Source: Drechslerella dactyloides (Eukaryota; Ascomycota; Orbiliomycetes; Orbiliales; Orbiliaceae). Taken from it: 64,000 bases of DNA. The stretch is from contig JAGTWJ010000006.1 in NCBI GenBank assembly GCA_020064725.1, positions 372,001-436,000 on the forward strand, in the 5' to 3' direction. Shown piece after piece: positions 1 to 12,205 of the stretch; positions within the stretch are counted from its first letter, which is position 1; each line of letters starts with the position of its first letter. Below the pieces are notes generated by a model. It ran no database searches, was not told where the DNA came from, and was given only the letters and a program-made list of their open reading frames with translations. A program made the position numbers and the translations under genes.

Positions 1-440
1 TGGCGTCGAGCCCCGCTACGGAAAAAGAAAGCGGGCAGCTAGTGCCACAATGGCATTAAAATTTTGCACCCCGGCTGGCAAAAGCGGCGGGGAGCAAGGG
101 AGTCATGGAGGAGCAGCTCGTCTAGCTGTCTTGAGGCAGCAAGAAGGTAAGTCAAAGTCGGAATCTTGCTTGGTGGCCGGTTTGGCTGCTGGGATTGGCC
201 GCAAAATAAGATTTTGTGTGGACAGCAAAAATTTTTTTGGGAGGGGAATAAATTTAAATAGCAGCGGCCACAGCAACCTTTTCTCCTTCTCCTCTTTTCC
301 CTTCTTCTTTTTCTTTTCTCCTTGTCTAAAGCATACCGAACAAAGTCTACCACAACGTTCATCTGCTTGCTCCCCTTCTTCTTCTATACACGTTCTATAC
401 CGCCTTCTTATAACTCTTTCACGAGTTCCAATCAGCCGCC
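1..440 (+). promoter_or_regulatory. tef1 upstream region and 5' leader
   Basis: Sequence upstream of the EF-1alpha start codon. An A/T-rich TATA-like stretch lies at about 245-262. It is followed by a long pyrimidine tract at about 273-325 on the + strand. Such CT tracts near the transcription start are common in strongly expressed fungal genes. The start codon context (GCCGCCATGG, 436-444) is favourable. Open frames here on both strands are low-complexity by-products of the CT tract. The transcription start itself is inferred. Confidence 0.55.
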
Positions 441-2422
441 ATGGGGTATATATCTCTTCCTCTCTCTCCCACTTCCCCTCACCGTCAGAGCCGTCTGGGA
501 GCTGCTCTCGCGATGACGGCGGTGAGAGAACCCGCTCGACCAGCTCGACGATGATGCTAACGGCTTCTGCAGTAAGGAAAAGACTCATATCAATGTCGTC
601 GTCATCGGCCACGTCGACAGGTAGGCTCCCCTCTTCTCCCCTCCTCCCCTCCTTCTCTACCTCTGCTTCCTGTGTGTGGGGACGACGCTGACTCTGAGCA
701 GTGGCAAGTCCACAACCACCGGCCACTTGATCTACAAGTGCGGTGGTATCGACAAGCGTACTATCGAGAAGTTCGAGAAGGAAGCCGCCGAAATGGGCAA
801 GGGCTCCTTCAAGTACGCCTGGGTTTTGGACAAGCTCAAGGCTGAGCGTGAGCGTGGTATCACCATTGATATCGCTCTCTGGAAGTTCGAGACTCCCAAG
901 TACTACGTGACCGTCATCGGTGAGTTCATTTACTCTTCTCCCCTCGTCCGCTCCTGAGCTATGGCTTCATGGGTGCTCGTGATCACGGTGATGGTGGGGC
1001 TCCTCGTGTTTTTTTTTTCTGCGTCAGAGCACTTTTTTTGTGCGGGGCCAGAACAAAATTTTAGCTCAACACATTTGGGCGCCCCACCTAACCTTATCAT
1101 GGCCGCCGATAAGCGAGCAAGCTTCGCGTGTACGGACAGCCCGTTGGGACAACGACAGCTAACGCCTGAGATAAAATGTAGATGCCCCTGGCCATCGTGA
1201 CTTCATCAAGAACATGATCACGGGTACCTCGCAGGCCGACTGCGCCATCTTGATCATTGCCTCCGGTACTGGTGAATTCGAAGCCGGTATCTCCAAGGAT
1301 GGCCAGACCCGTGAACACGCTCTCTTGGCCTTCACCCTCGGTGTCAAGCAGCTCATCGTTGCCCTCAACAAGATGGACGCTGCCAACTGGGCCCAGGATC
1401 GTTACAACGAAATCGTCAAGGAAGTCTCCAACTTCATCAAGAAGGGTAGGCACATGCACTCTCTCCTCCGTCTTGCTGTAGAATTCCCGCTAACGTGCTC
1501 TCAACAGTCGGCTACAACCCCAAGGGTGTTCCTTTCGTCCCCATCTCGGGCTTCAACGGCGACAACATGATCGATGTCTCTACCAACTGCCCTTGGTACA
1601 AGGGATGGGAGAAGGAGACCAAGGCTGGCAAGAGCTCCGGCAAGACCCTCCTCGAGGCCATCGACGCCATCGAGCCTCCCGTCCGTCCCTCCGACAAGCC
1701 CCTCCGTCTTCCCCTCCAGGACGTGTACAAGATTGGCGGTATCGGCACTGTCCCCGTCGGCCGTGTCGAGACTGGTGTTATCAAGGCCGGTATGGTCGTC
1801 ACCTTCGCCCCCGCTGGTGTCACCACTGAAGTCAAGTCCGTCGAGATGCATCACGAGCAGCTCACCGAGGGTGTCCCCGGAGACAACGTTGGTTTCAACG
1901 TGAAGAACGTCTCGGTCAAGGAAATCCGCCGTGGAAACGTCTGCGGTGACTCCAAGAACGACCCCCCCAAGGGTGCCGAGTCCTTCAACGCCCAGGTCAT
2001 CGTCCTTAACCACCCCGGTCAGGTCGGTGCCGGCTACGCCCCCGTCTTGGATTGCCACACTGCCCACATTGCCTGCAAGTTCTCCGAACTCCTCGAGAAG
2101 ATCGACCGCCGTACCGGCAAGTCGGTTGAGAACAGCCCCAAGTTCATCAAGTCTGGTGATGCTGCCATCGTCAAGATGATTCCGTCCAAGCCCATGTGCG
2201 TCGAGGCCTTCACTGAGTACCCCCCTCTTGGTCGTTTCGCCGTCCGTGACATGCGTCAGACCGTCGCCGTCGGTGTCATCAAGTCGGTCGTCAAGGTAAG
2301 CATACATTCCATCGCCCTCTTTCACCCTCCGATAACGTGACTAACTTTTGTTCGTTCCACAGTCCGACAAGGGTGGTGCCGGTAAGGTCACCAAGTCCGC
2401 CGTCAAGGCTGCCAAGAAATAG
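441..2422 (+). CDS. tef1: Translation elongation factor EF-1alpha
   Basis: GTPase that delivers aminoacyl-tRNA to the ribosomal A site. Exons read 441-445, 573-620, 702-919, 1182-1445, 1508-2295 and 2363-2422, giving 460 residues, the usual ascomycete length. Visible motifs are G1 GHVDSGKST (residues 14-22), G3 DAPGHRD (from 91) and G4 NKMD (153-156), and the lysine-rich C-terminus ends AAKK. The first coding exon is only five bases (ATGGG), so intron 1 splits the Gly2 codon; its branch site GCTAAC lies at about 555. Intron 3 is the longest (262 nt). Lys316 (codon 1918-1920, in the VSVKEIRRG context) matches the site methylated by EFM4 in yeast. The N-terminus MGKEKTH is the EFM7 substrate form. 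Codons are strongly C-biased, fitting high expression. Confidence 0.98.
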
Positions 2423-2440
2423 ATTCTCCAACATGACCCA

Positions 2441-2446
2441 AATAAA
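2441..2446 (+). terminator. tef1 polyadenylation signal
   Basis: AATAAA lies 19 bases after the tef1 stop codon. It is followed by T-rich sequence from about 2484. This is a likely poly(A) signal, though fungal 3' ends depend only loosely on this hexamer. Confidence 0.5.
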
Positions 2447-2558
2447 AGTACTCATGTTGCCTGAATTTACGTCTTGCTGGTCTTTTTTTCTTTTTTCATG
2501 TTGATAGTTATGGGTTCTCACGATGAAAAAACCTATATACGACGTTTCCTTTGTCGCA

Positions 2559-2584
2559 TCTCTCTCTCTCTCTCTCGCTCTCTC
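2559..2584 (+). repeat. TC dinucleotide microsatellite
   Basis: Uninterrupted TC repeat from 2559 to 2576, then one GC interruption and three more TC units. Likely polymorphic in length. Confidence 0.85.
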
Positions 2585-3433
2585 GCAGGTTGAAAAGTTC
2601 CATGGGTTTGTTCACGAATAGACTTACGTACGACTGATGGAATACTTTCGCTGATCGACCGACCGACCCTTCCTCCTACCTCCTACCCCTCCGCATATTT
2701 TCATGTACACCTCCGTAATGAAAATACCCAGACTTAGCATGAACACCTGGTCCCCGTAGATGTAGCCGTAGACTGCAACACCCCCACTGTGAAATCACGT
2801 AGTTATGAAACCACGTAGTTGTACACTGTAGAGAGTAAGAATGCTAATTCCCCTCGAGGAGGTAACCTTAATCTGCTCGCATGAGGAGTAGAGTAGAGGG
2901 TTTTGGGAGGAAACAGTGTCTTCTTGTCGGCCACGTGATCGCCATGTTTCCCAAACGCTGGGTGGGAAGTGGCCTCTAAGCGACCCGACGACAGACGAGA
3001 CAAACGCTGTCGACATCCGCCTTTCTTGCTGAAGCAGTAGACCGCATACCATACCCCGAATAATGACGGAAGGTCGGACGGTTCGCTCGTAGACGTGCTG
3101 GACAAGGTATTTGTCTCTCCGGTGATAGAATGCTAGGCGCCGACGGCGCTTGCTGCCACCTCGAGGCAATGCCAACTTGACTGCTTGCTAACAATGTACC
3201 AGGTATATGCGTTCTCGCCGACATTACATCACAACCACAGCAAACAAACACCCCGACTGTCTACTATCACCCGGCGGTATCAATCAACATATCCTTACAT
3301 CCACCGTATCTCCGTCTATGTACCCGTCCATACACCTCCATAGCCACCGCACGGCGAATCTACACATCACAACGTGACTCGCCAGCACAAACGCGGCACC
3401 GGCTACCGCTACGATATCACACTCGACTCAACC

Positions 3434-6273
3434 ATGGCGTCTCTATCTCCCGCGCGAGCGGTGCTGCTGGCGGTGCATGTGACTTCGCAGTCTGACGTTC
3501 CCGCCCTCCGACGACTGGTACAGCTGCAGAGGACGGTGCTGCGACCGCGCGTGGTGCTGGATGTACTACTGCGGTTTCTGCCGGAGAGCGTCGCTGTGGA
3601 AGAATATGTGCAGTTCGTGAAGGATCTTGTTGATGGTAGGATAGGTGGCGGCGGGAATGGGACCGGTGAGGCTGGGGATGTCGGCGAGGGTGGGGTGGAC
3701 GTGGGGTTCGTGGAGGGGGTGAGTGAGGTGTCTGCGAGGTTGACGCTTGAGGGGATTGGCGTCCCGGAGGGATGGTATTCTGGTAGTGAGTACTGTCTCT
3801 CATTTACTCTTTATCTCGGTGCTCGTCTGTGTCGGACACATGCTAATACTTGTACAGAAGTATCTACGGACAGCGGTGAAGATATTCTAACGCCCTGGGT
3901 CTACGCTCGCGCTCGCGCAATCGACCGCGAGACCGGCGCGCTGAACCTCACCGACAGCCTCGTCGCGCAATTCCTCGAGACATCGCCGAGCATCTACGCC
4001 TGGTACGTCGGCACTGTCGCCGTACTTCGCTGGCTGGTGTTCACCTCGCCGGCCGCGCAGTCTTCATACATTACGCCTGGGTCCTTCTCCACGCCTTCGT
4101 CCTCGCTGTACATTCCCGGCGCATTCGGGAGCTCCTCCTATTCCTCCGCTTCTTACAGCCCTGGAAACAGCATCACATTCAGCGAACCCGCTGCGACGGG
4201 CGTTAGCATTACGCTTGATGAATTCGAGGCGCTACCACCCCGCACCGCTGTCCGACAACTCCTTGATGTTGCTGCGGGCGGTGAACAGACCCTCCTCGAA
4301 GGCCTCGCGGTCCTCAGCGACTATCTTCGCTACCGCGACGGCGCGGACGGGTGGAACCACATGTTCGCATGGCTGCTCGACCATGCTGTCGACGACTTTG
4401 GCACCGTCTGGCGGGTGGTCCGCGACTGGGAAGGGGACGAGGAGATCAAGAAGGCGTATGCGCGGTGTGCGGTCACGGCATGCTATGTCTGTCGTAGTAC
4501 GGATGAAGAGACGGTGCAACAGCTGCAGGATGTCGTGCATCGAGTGGCCGGACGGCAGGGGGTCGAGCTGGCGAATGTGGACAACAGCGATGTTGATGCG
4601 CTGGTGGAGCGGTTTTTAGCGGCCGGCGGCAGCATGAGGGATGCGGATGGGGTCGAGGGGGAGATCATTGAGCCGACGGCTGCGGCACTGCGGCTGTTGG
4701 GGGATATGGTGCTCGCGGTGCGCATGCTGGCGCTGTTGCCGGTGCGGATGACGGTGCGGGAGGTTGTGAGGATGCGGTTTTCGGGGAGCAGGGAGGATCA
4801 GGCTGGATTGCTGAGACGAGGACTGGGGAGGCCGAGGAATGACGCCGGGTATGGCGAGGTGAGGAGGGCGTGTGTGTGGTTGAGGGAGTGTGGAGTGCTC
4901 GGAAGGATGAGCGCTGAGGATGTGGAAGGGGAGATACTACGGGATATGCTGAGGGGCGGGAGTAAGTTCTCCAGCCTGATATCCATCTTGTCCGCTCTCT
5001 ATCGATTCCTCTACTGACGCTACGCAGAATTTGGCGCCGCCACAGCGACATATATCAAGACGAGGAGCCTGCCGCTGCCTGCCCCCGTCGTGGAAAAGGC
5101 CGTCGTCAATGCCGTCCTCGACTTTTACGACCGCTCGACAAACGGCAACCGCACTCGCGGAGGCATGAAGAACGCCTCGAATGCGTATGTGCCACTACTC
5201 TTCTTCAACTGTACATCCTGCTAACTCACCACAGTCTAGCGGTCCTCTACCCCTCAGTATCTACAGCACTTCCCCTCCGCCGCCTCGCCGCGCTCATCTC
5301 CGCCACGCACGCGCTGTCAGAGTACAGCCTCACCCTAACGCCCGGCAAGCCTGTCACGCCAGTCCAGATCCGCCTATACCCCGACCCGCCAGAGCTGATC
5401 TCGCGCGTCCTGCAAGCGAACCCGAAAGCGTACCTGCAGCTTGACTCGCTTGTAAAAGTCACCGCGGACCTCGTGTACGGCGTCAGCCGCGACGACAGCG
5501 GAGAGGTTGACGTCGCAGGCTTGAAGAGCCGGGTCACGGGGATGTGCGTGGAAGCAGCACTCGCCGAAGACGACTTTGAAACGGCGTTCAGCTACGTCGT
5601 GAATAAACTCGTCCCGCACCACCAGAAGACGCGCGCGGCGAAGAAGAGCGGCGCGAGTCTGGATGCTGGGCGGAGCTTCGGTGCGGATACAGCGTGGCAG
5701 GCAGCGCTGCAGGCGGGCCGGTACCGTTCGCCGGGGATGCTAGGCGACGAAGACGGCGCGGGTGTCGACACGCACGTTGCGATCGAGCGTGTGCAGAAGC
5801 GGATGGAACTGCTGTCGCAGGCGCTGGTGATATGTCCGGCTGAGGCGATGGGCGACGTGCTGCGCAGCTGGCGCGGCTGCGAGGAGGAGCTGGACGAGCT
5901 GCTGGCGCGCGAGGCGGCGGAGGAGCGCGTGCATGCGGGTAAACTCCATTGGACGAGCAGCCTTCCAATTCCCGGTGGCGAGATACTGAGTAAAGGCCCG
6001 ATGAGCCTGTTGGGTGTCGCCTCCAGCGCGGGAAGTCTCGCGCGGACGCTGGGGTCGACGGCATTCCCATTACATGGTGGTGCAGGGAATACTACGAGGG
6101 AGATGGCGGACGAAGAGGGCAGCGGCAGGGAGAGCGGGGAGTGGGAGAGAGGGGAGAACGGGGAGCGCGTGCGCAAGCGGGATGTGATCAGTGGGATGGT
6201 GACGAGCGGCCTGGCGAGCGGGCTGGGCTGGGTGCTCGGTGCGAAGCCGGCGAATATCGATGCGCGAAGATGA
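3434..6273 (+). CDS. SEC39: Sec39-domain protein (Dsl1 tether complex subunit)
   Basis: Sec39 proteins are alpha-solenoid subunits of the ER-resident Dsl1 complex, which tethers Golgi-derived COPI vesicles to the ER. Exons read 3434-3785, 3858-4961, 5028-5184 and 5235-6273, giving 883 residues. The start was set at the first ATG of the frame (context AACCATGG); the frame is open upstream but has no ATG. The N-terminus (SPARAVLLAVHVTSQSD, then LLRFLPES near residue 45) matches the start of the fungal Sec39 domain. A helical C-terminal half includes YLQLDSLVKVTADLV. A Gly-rich insert sits near residue 75 and a Ser-rich loop in exon 2. The acidic, Gly-rich C-terminus is poorly conserved in this family. 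Identification rests on domain resemblance, without a search. Confidence 0.85.
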
Positions 6274-6749
6274 GATACGGCTGGCTGGGTGGTTTACGTT
6301 TTGTGTGAGATCTTAGCAGGTGCATTCGCGGCGTTAGATGACTTTGGAGTACTGCCTATCCGCAGATATTTGCAACTAGAATCAAGTTCACATCAAAGGA
6401 TTCACGCTCCTGTGTATGGATATATAAGGACCAGCTACACGTCGACGGCGAAGAGGCGCCAGATGGATCGCGACATAATAATATAATTTAATTGACTAAC
6501 TGGTGGCTATTCTATCTAAGCAGATATAAATCCAGCATAAAGGCCCAAATGAAGAATCACATTGCTTCCTTCATACCTCTCCGAGATAACGTTTCATCCC
6601 GCACGCTCGTATTCGAGTAATGCATCCCGGTTGAAACCATCTGTATGAGTTGGAGGAATAGCGGCTTTCGGCTCGTAATTCTACGCTCGCGCTGGAAAGC
6701 ACAATCAACAGTAGGCAATACATAGTCGCATAGGGAACTACGTATAATC

Positions 6750-7461
6750 TCACGTGAAAAGATACACCAGCCACTTCAATATTTTGCTTGCTGCAATATT
6801 CCTGATACCATGCTGCCACAACTTGGTAGTTTCCAGTAGCTGTCTTGCCATCATATGCTATCGAAACATCGACAAGCTCATTGAGTACTTCGAACGTGGC
6901 AAGTGGAATATGACTGTCGACATGCTTGGGTGTGCTGGCTTTGACCGTGGTGAGAAATTCATCCACGTAGAATTGGTATACCTGCTCGCTGTAGGCCAGG
7001 ACGCATCAGAGCGACTGGGGTATGATAGCCGCATTTGCAACAGTTCGTTCATATATCCATCTTCGCTATTCTTGATGTCCAGCGCAGAGGGTTGATATGA
7101 TATAATATAGTCGGAAGCATGGCGTTCTGCTTCATGAGAGCATTAAAGAAATCGGTATCGACAAGGCAGCTTTTCTTCGCATAGGCCTGGATAGAGTGCT
7201 CGATGTTATATCTCGATTGTAATGCCATCGAAGGCTCGGGATAGCTGGTTGTAGTTCTGGCAGACATGTGTCTCAGAGATGATGTTTGTTTGTCGACATA
7301 GCTTAGCTTGTTTGAAAAATTGCTCTGTTCCGCTGGTAGGACATAGCTTTCGAGTTGAATTTTCGTGTGCAGAGCACGCGCCGATTGTTCATGGCGGCTC
7401 TAGCTACGATATCGAGTCCGGGAGTATTTGGACTTTTATATGGCATTTCCATGTCGATATC
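6750..7461 (-). pseudogene. Frame-broken coding remnant, unknown family
   Basis: Reading down the minus strand, four overlapping stretches in changing frames have natural amino-acid composition. They are 7461-7303 (starting DIDMEMPYK), 7325-7206 (EQFFKQAKLCRQTN), about 7203-7100 (HSIQAYAKKSCLVDTD) and about 7000-6750 (YQFYVDEFLTTVKAS). Each runs into a stop where the next frame takes over, as expected after small indels in an old gene. The last stretch is flanked by a possible acceptor (CTACAG) and donor (GTGAGA), so some interruptions may be introns. No family was recognised. Confidence 0.35.
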
Positions 7462-8901
7462 CGCGTTTCATTTGCAAATTGACGTTTTTAAGGTCTGTTG
7501 AAGTTGACTCATGTAGCTGCATTGGATCGCCAACTAATTCGGGTTGGCTCATCAATGGTGTAGCCGAATCACCTGTATGTCATATGCGTTGGTGAGAAGG
7601 CCTCGGTCTTTACAGAATCGTAAAAGGATCGCCGAGCTTGCTTGGAAGCATAGAATCGATGATTGGTGTGAATTCGGTGCTTCGTTCTTGCGAACCCCTC
7701 TGGAGGAAAGCTTTATGTTAAAACTTGGAAAATTCTCATCGATGTTGTCTTCAGGTCAAGCGCTGTTGGGCTTGGTTCTCGTGGGCTCTATGATGCATCT
7801 GATATTCCGTCTGTTTTTCCAGGTACTTTGGACATAACGGGTTTTTGATAGTACCTCTGTTTAGTCATCCAGCGCGCAGATTTCCTTCAGTGATATTCAG
7901 GTATCTTCTCATCGGCTAATTTCGAGCTGCTGGTTGGAGGTGATATCTCGGCGATCGAATAGGCTATAGTATAGTCCAGTCGGTGAACTGTAGGAGCTAT
8001 AGTTCTGTTCATGTCGCTGGAACAGTTCAGATCTTGTCGAAGCTGGAGGTGGTCATGAGCTTGGCTTTGTTGTCGTTAATTTAGATTGGTATTTGGCGCT
8101 TATTCTTGTTCTCATCGTGAAGTCTATCGGAGATCGTGAGCGCCCAGCACATCAGCCCTTCGTTGTGTATCGTAGTATACTGACTATTCTGTCGAATAAT
8201 CATAATTGCTCAGTTGACTGAGCACGTAGTGTGACTGAGTCAATTACCCAACAATGGTTGTGTTGCATAAATCCTGACGGATATATATTTGGGGACTTCA
8301 GCTTTCTTTAATCATCCGATGTTGGCCTTTTTGTCTATCGAATGCAGGAACGGTAAACGGGTTGGTCGTCAGACATTTGCTTTGCTAAATCATAGAATCG
8401 TAAACCTGCTAAAGTAGGACAAAAGATGATACACTTGCGGCGTTGATGAGCCCGTGCTGGCATCGTTTTCAAGTGCTCCTGGGATATGGATCGGTGGAAG
8501 TTGAAGAGCTTGATGAACAGAGCCATGAAGGCATGTCTGATCGCTGGCTGTCTTCGACCTTCGCTCGTCGGTTGGTTGTAACTTCTCTGTATGTATTAAG
8601 CTGGCGACAAGGCCTTTGCAGAATCATCTGCCTCTATGGGAAAGCAGTAGTTCAGGCTTGTTTGCAACTTAGCGCGAGGGTCCGGCCCCATGTAGACAAC
8701 CGCTCGTGATCGCCGGTGGAAGCATACGAGTCGTAATTGCGGCAAGTGTGTAGATCCGGCTGACGAGAGCATATATAATGGTATCCGAGCACATCGCTTG
8801 TCTCTATATCCATATACTTTGGGGCATGAAAAAGTTACTACGCGCGTGTATAGGTCAACATCCTTCGAGATTTAGGCCACGTCTTGGTTGGCGGTCATTG
8901 A

Positions 8902-9253
8902 TCAGTTGGGCGAGTCCTTGTGGCTGGTGGTAAGTTGCTTCATGATATTAATGAATCTAGGAAGTGCAAATTGAGAACCCAGATAGCCTGATCGTTGAGT
9001 TGTTATCGTGGTAGTTGTATCGGTATTATAGGCTAAGTTTGTAAGATACATCGCATAGGCTAGGAGTTGATGCCGTGGGAGTCTGGACTGAGTGAAGGGT
9101 CCATAAGCGAGCATTATGCAGAAGATCTCCTATCTGGTGATAGAGTAAGTTCATAATCGCTAGGTCTTGTTGGAAGTTATTGCCAGTACACAGAAAGCAT
9201 GGCGCATCTTGAGCATTTGCTATACAGTAGCTCTCGCTTCTCTTTCGAGCCAT
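8902..9253 (-). pseudogene. Minus-strand coding remnant, unknown
   Basis: Two overlapping open stretches, 9253-9026 and 9114-8902, read as plausible protein (for example NNFQQDLAIMNLLYHQIGDL, then HQLLAYAMYLTNLAY). They lie downstream of the helicase relic in the same orientation and may be the tail of the same decayed gene. No motif identifies them. Confidence 0.25.
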
Positions 9254-9806
9254 AGCTGGACCTCAGGGGCAGAGGGTACCAGGTACCATATGAGATGTAC
9301 GCTTTAGAGCCATCACCGGTTTCTGTGCCGTGTGGTTATTCATGACGCTAGGACCTGTCCGCAGACTATGCGTACTTTGTGGGATTGCGAGCTCGTAACT
9401 ATGTTCATGCGAGTAGTATAGTTTGACGTGAATTATTTGCTTTCGATCGGTATATCGATGGTGTTTTGCGTAATTCGTGCTGTGCATGATCGGTTAGACG
9501 ATTACGACTGCTTGGAAGACAGGGTCGGCTCACCATCTGGAAATTTTTGACCATTTGACCGGCATCGCCATTTCGAATCAAGAAGTGGGGCAAGGAACAT
9601 GAAAACTTTTGTTATCTTGCTGACTGTGTGCAGAAACATCGCATCTGCCACAGGCCGGGATTGAACATGTAGTCGGGCTATGTGCATATATATTGCCGTC
9701 TGTGAGTGTAATGACTTCTTTTGCATCGTTGGGAGTCTCTGATGTTGCATCCAAAGATCATGAGTCTCAGCTGGAATGAGCCAGCCAGAGGAAAGCCATC
9801 TGGTTT

Positions 9807-10103
9807 TCAGTCTCGTGAGTTGATACTGTAATGTTTCATACGCTTTTCTGAGAGATGAGCGTGTTCGAATTTATTCATCAGGACATTCAAGCCTAACGGA
9901 CACCCACATGGCTTGGCTGGCGTAACCTTGGGTTTGAAAGTATCCTCCTCTTCCTCATCCTCATCATGTGTCTTCAGTGTTGCATGTTGAAGAGCTGGGT
10001 CAAATGTAATAATGGACATTTCCTGGCCTTGGAAACTGTCGACCGTCGCAATTGTGCATTTTTTTTTTGATTGGCACATAAGCTTGTTGACGATCAAGCT
10101 CAC
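9807..10103 (-). pseudogene. Superfamily 1 (Upf1-like) helicase C-terminal relic
   Basis: A 98-codon stretch contains ATVDSFQGQEMSIITFD, which matches motif V of Upf1/Dna2-type SF1 helicases. About 45 codons later LNVLMNK stands where motif VI (LNVA.TRA) would be, with its Thr and Arg lost. An acidic insert (DEDEEEED) separates the two. No Walker A or DE-box was found upstream in any frame, the start is not an ATG, and the flanking frames are broken. It is therefore a fragment, not a working helicase. Family knowledge: FQGQE is highly specific to the Upf1-like group. Confidence 0.6.
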
Positions 10104-10331
10104 TCCTCACTGCTGTCCTTGCATCCTAGGTTTGTTGTTTGATTTGTAGTATGATGAATGCTGAATGCATCGGTCTGTCGAAAGGGGTTTGGGGCTTCCG
10201 TCTTTGCCCTGACGATGTGTTCATTATCAGAGCTTCAAGCCATGCGAATTAATGCAGTGCGAACGTCCATTCATAATGATGTCACACAGTATGACATTCT
10301 GGTGCTAATTGATGCCGGGGAAGTGGATAAT

Positions 10332-11326
10332 TCATATTGGGTCGTGTGTTGAGATTCTTCCAGGTGTAAATTTGAGGAATAAGTCATGATTGTAACGTAG
10401 GTTATCGTCGGCGGCATTGCTGTCCGCCCCATGTGTGTCAGGCTGGGAGGTGTTTGCCCCTACTCTGTCAGAACAACAGACTTCAAGCTTTGCCTGCAGG
10501 CCAGGGTGTATAATTTTCCAGAGCGCGAGGGCTGGTCGGTTGTAAGTGTGAAATTGAAAGGCAAAGTAATGCATATTTGCAGGTTTGGCGAGAGATATAC
10601 GGTCATGTCGATACTTGTCCAGAGTGTTGTTATATGACTGCTTTGCCTCTCTATTTCCTTGATGGCTTCTGTCTCGTCTTCAATTCCATCGACTTCGCAA
10701 ATTCGGCCCCTCGAAATCCACAATTATTGGCTCCATAGGCCGTTTGTGGGACTGAGAGTCGGGGGACGGGCATAGCTCATGAGCCGACATGCGACAAAGT
10801 CATGTTCATCGATGGCTTGTGGGCTTTATCTGTTCCTTTGGATAGCTGACTTCAGTTGACTGCCCAGGACATGTGCGTCCATCGATGCGTGATATGGCTC
10901 TGCACTCTGTATATCGTCATAAGAACGTTCGACCGAGGATATGGAGTATGAGTAACGAGTGACTGCTAAGGGTATACACCCGGGCAGTTTTCGCGTATTC
11001 TTCAGGAAGTGTAGGAAGCCATCTGGCCCTAGGGCGTATGCCAGCTTGCGTGATTTCATGGTATAAAAGTCCACCATGATCCAGTCAGCCGAATCTTTGA
11101 GGTACTCCAGGGTCGACGTCGCTCGTTCGTTCCCTTCGTACGTGTACGCCTGGGTCATGTCGTCTCTGAACATTATATTACCGAAATTTGCCGGTAGGAG
11201 ACGACAGCCTTCCATTCTGCTGATCTTATCGTTGAGGGGGGAAGTCGCAGGGATCGCGGGATTCTCAAGCGAAGCGATGTCATCAATCATATGAATGACC
11301 ACGGCGAGATTTGTAGCTGTGGCCAT
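10332..11326 (-). pseudogene. Upstream coding remnants, probably the same decayed gene as the helicase relic
   Basis: A 166-codon frame (11326-10826) starts at an ATG in good context (CACCATGG) and reads like real protein (SADWIMVDFYTMKSRKLAY, GPDGFLHFLKN). It is followed in two other frames by 10723-10460 (VDGIEDETEAIKEIERQ) and 10574-10332 (NLRYNHDLFLKFTPGR). All face the helicase relic from upstream with the same orientation. The long first frame could still be a small gene. The order suggests one helicase-like gene broken by frameshifts. No known domain was recognised in these parts. Confidence 0.35.
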
Positions 11327-12205
11327 GGTGTCTGGTCGATATGAAGGAAGTAGCTGGGCCTCCGAAAGTTAAAACTACCATCCTGTCTTCCCGTGGTTCT
11401 TTGAAGCTCATAGAAGTTGAATGCAATGTGACTGAGCCGCAGTCAGTTATTCATGATTTCATAGGCCGTAGGTTGGTTTAGTGGTGTAGCTCGCTGACAT
11501 GTATGTAAAGCTTGATCGAAAGTTGTGCAGTCAAGGCGTAATGAAGCTGCATAATACATAGTGACCACCGGTGCTCTGGTACGTCATATATGTCTGAACG
11601 ATGATGTTGGGCGGACAAACTTTTAGTAGGAGAGGTGAAAAGAGTGAGTGAAGTTCGAGAGTTGAGTCGCGCTGGTATAAATAGGAAGAATAACGTAGTC
11701 TCATCAGAAGGAAGGTGAAGGGAAAGGGAAAAATATCGATCACAGGCTGTAAGGAGGGACGACTAGGGCTTTTACCCAAGGGTGGAAATTTGAGGGAGCA
11801 ACCATCTATTTCCGGAAGCTTCTCGTGGCGGATCGAAGCGCTAGCGACTTGGATAGATACTGACCCCAATTGGCACATCATGGTACACATCTTAATTACA
11901 TGTATATTTGCGAGTGATAGCGATGGACAGGGAGAGGGGAGCCCGAATCGCGTATCGACGTCCATTACTTGTACCATGGCAAAACATGACCTTCTTCCTT
12001 GTTCGAGTAGATGTTGTCGATTGCGCGAACCAGCTTAAGAATACACGTTCAAGGCAAAGTACGTAGATGGTTGTTTGCTTGTGGGGGTTTCAGGCCGGAT
12101 ATTGGTCGAAGGTATCTACTTGGTCATCGAAAGCGTTCATTTGGTCGACGAATTTCTGAAGATGCGATAATCCAGTGCATGTTGTTTAGAGTCGCTGTCT
12201 TCGTG

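Larger units (their letters stand above)
2423..3433. other. Intergenic: tef1 3' region and SEC39 upstream region
   Basis: About 1 kb between two + strand genes. It holds the tef1 poly(A) signal and a TC microsatellite at 2559-2584. Open frames on both strands from about 2795 to 3251 have no recognisable family and low coding character. The last 150 bases are C/A-rich, as in many fungal 5' leaders. Confidence 0.5.

Noticed and set aside
1501..2325. 274-codon minus-strand frame over tef1
   Set aside because: A shadow of strongly C-biased tef1 codons; Gly/Asp/Val-rich antisense frames are usual for such genes.
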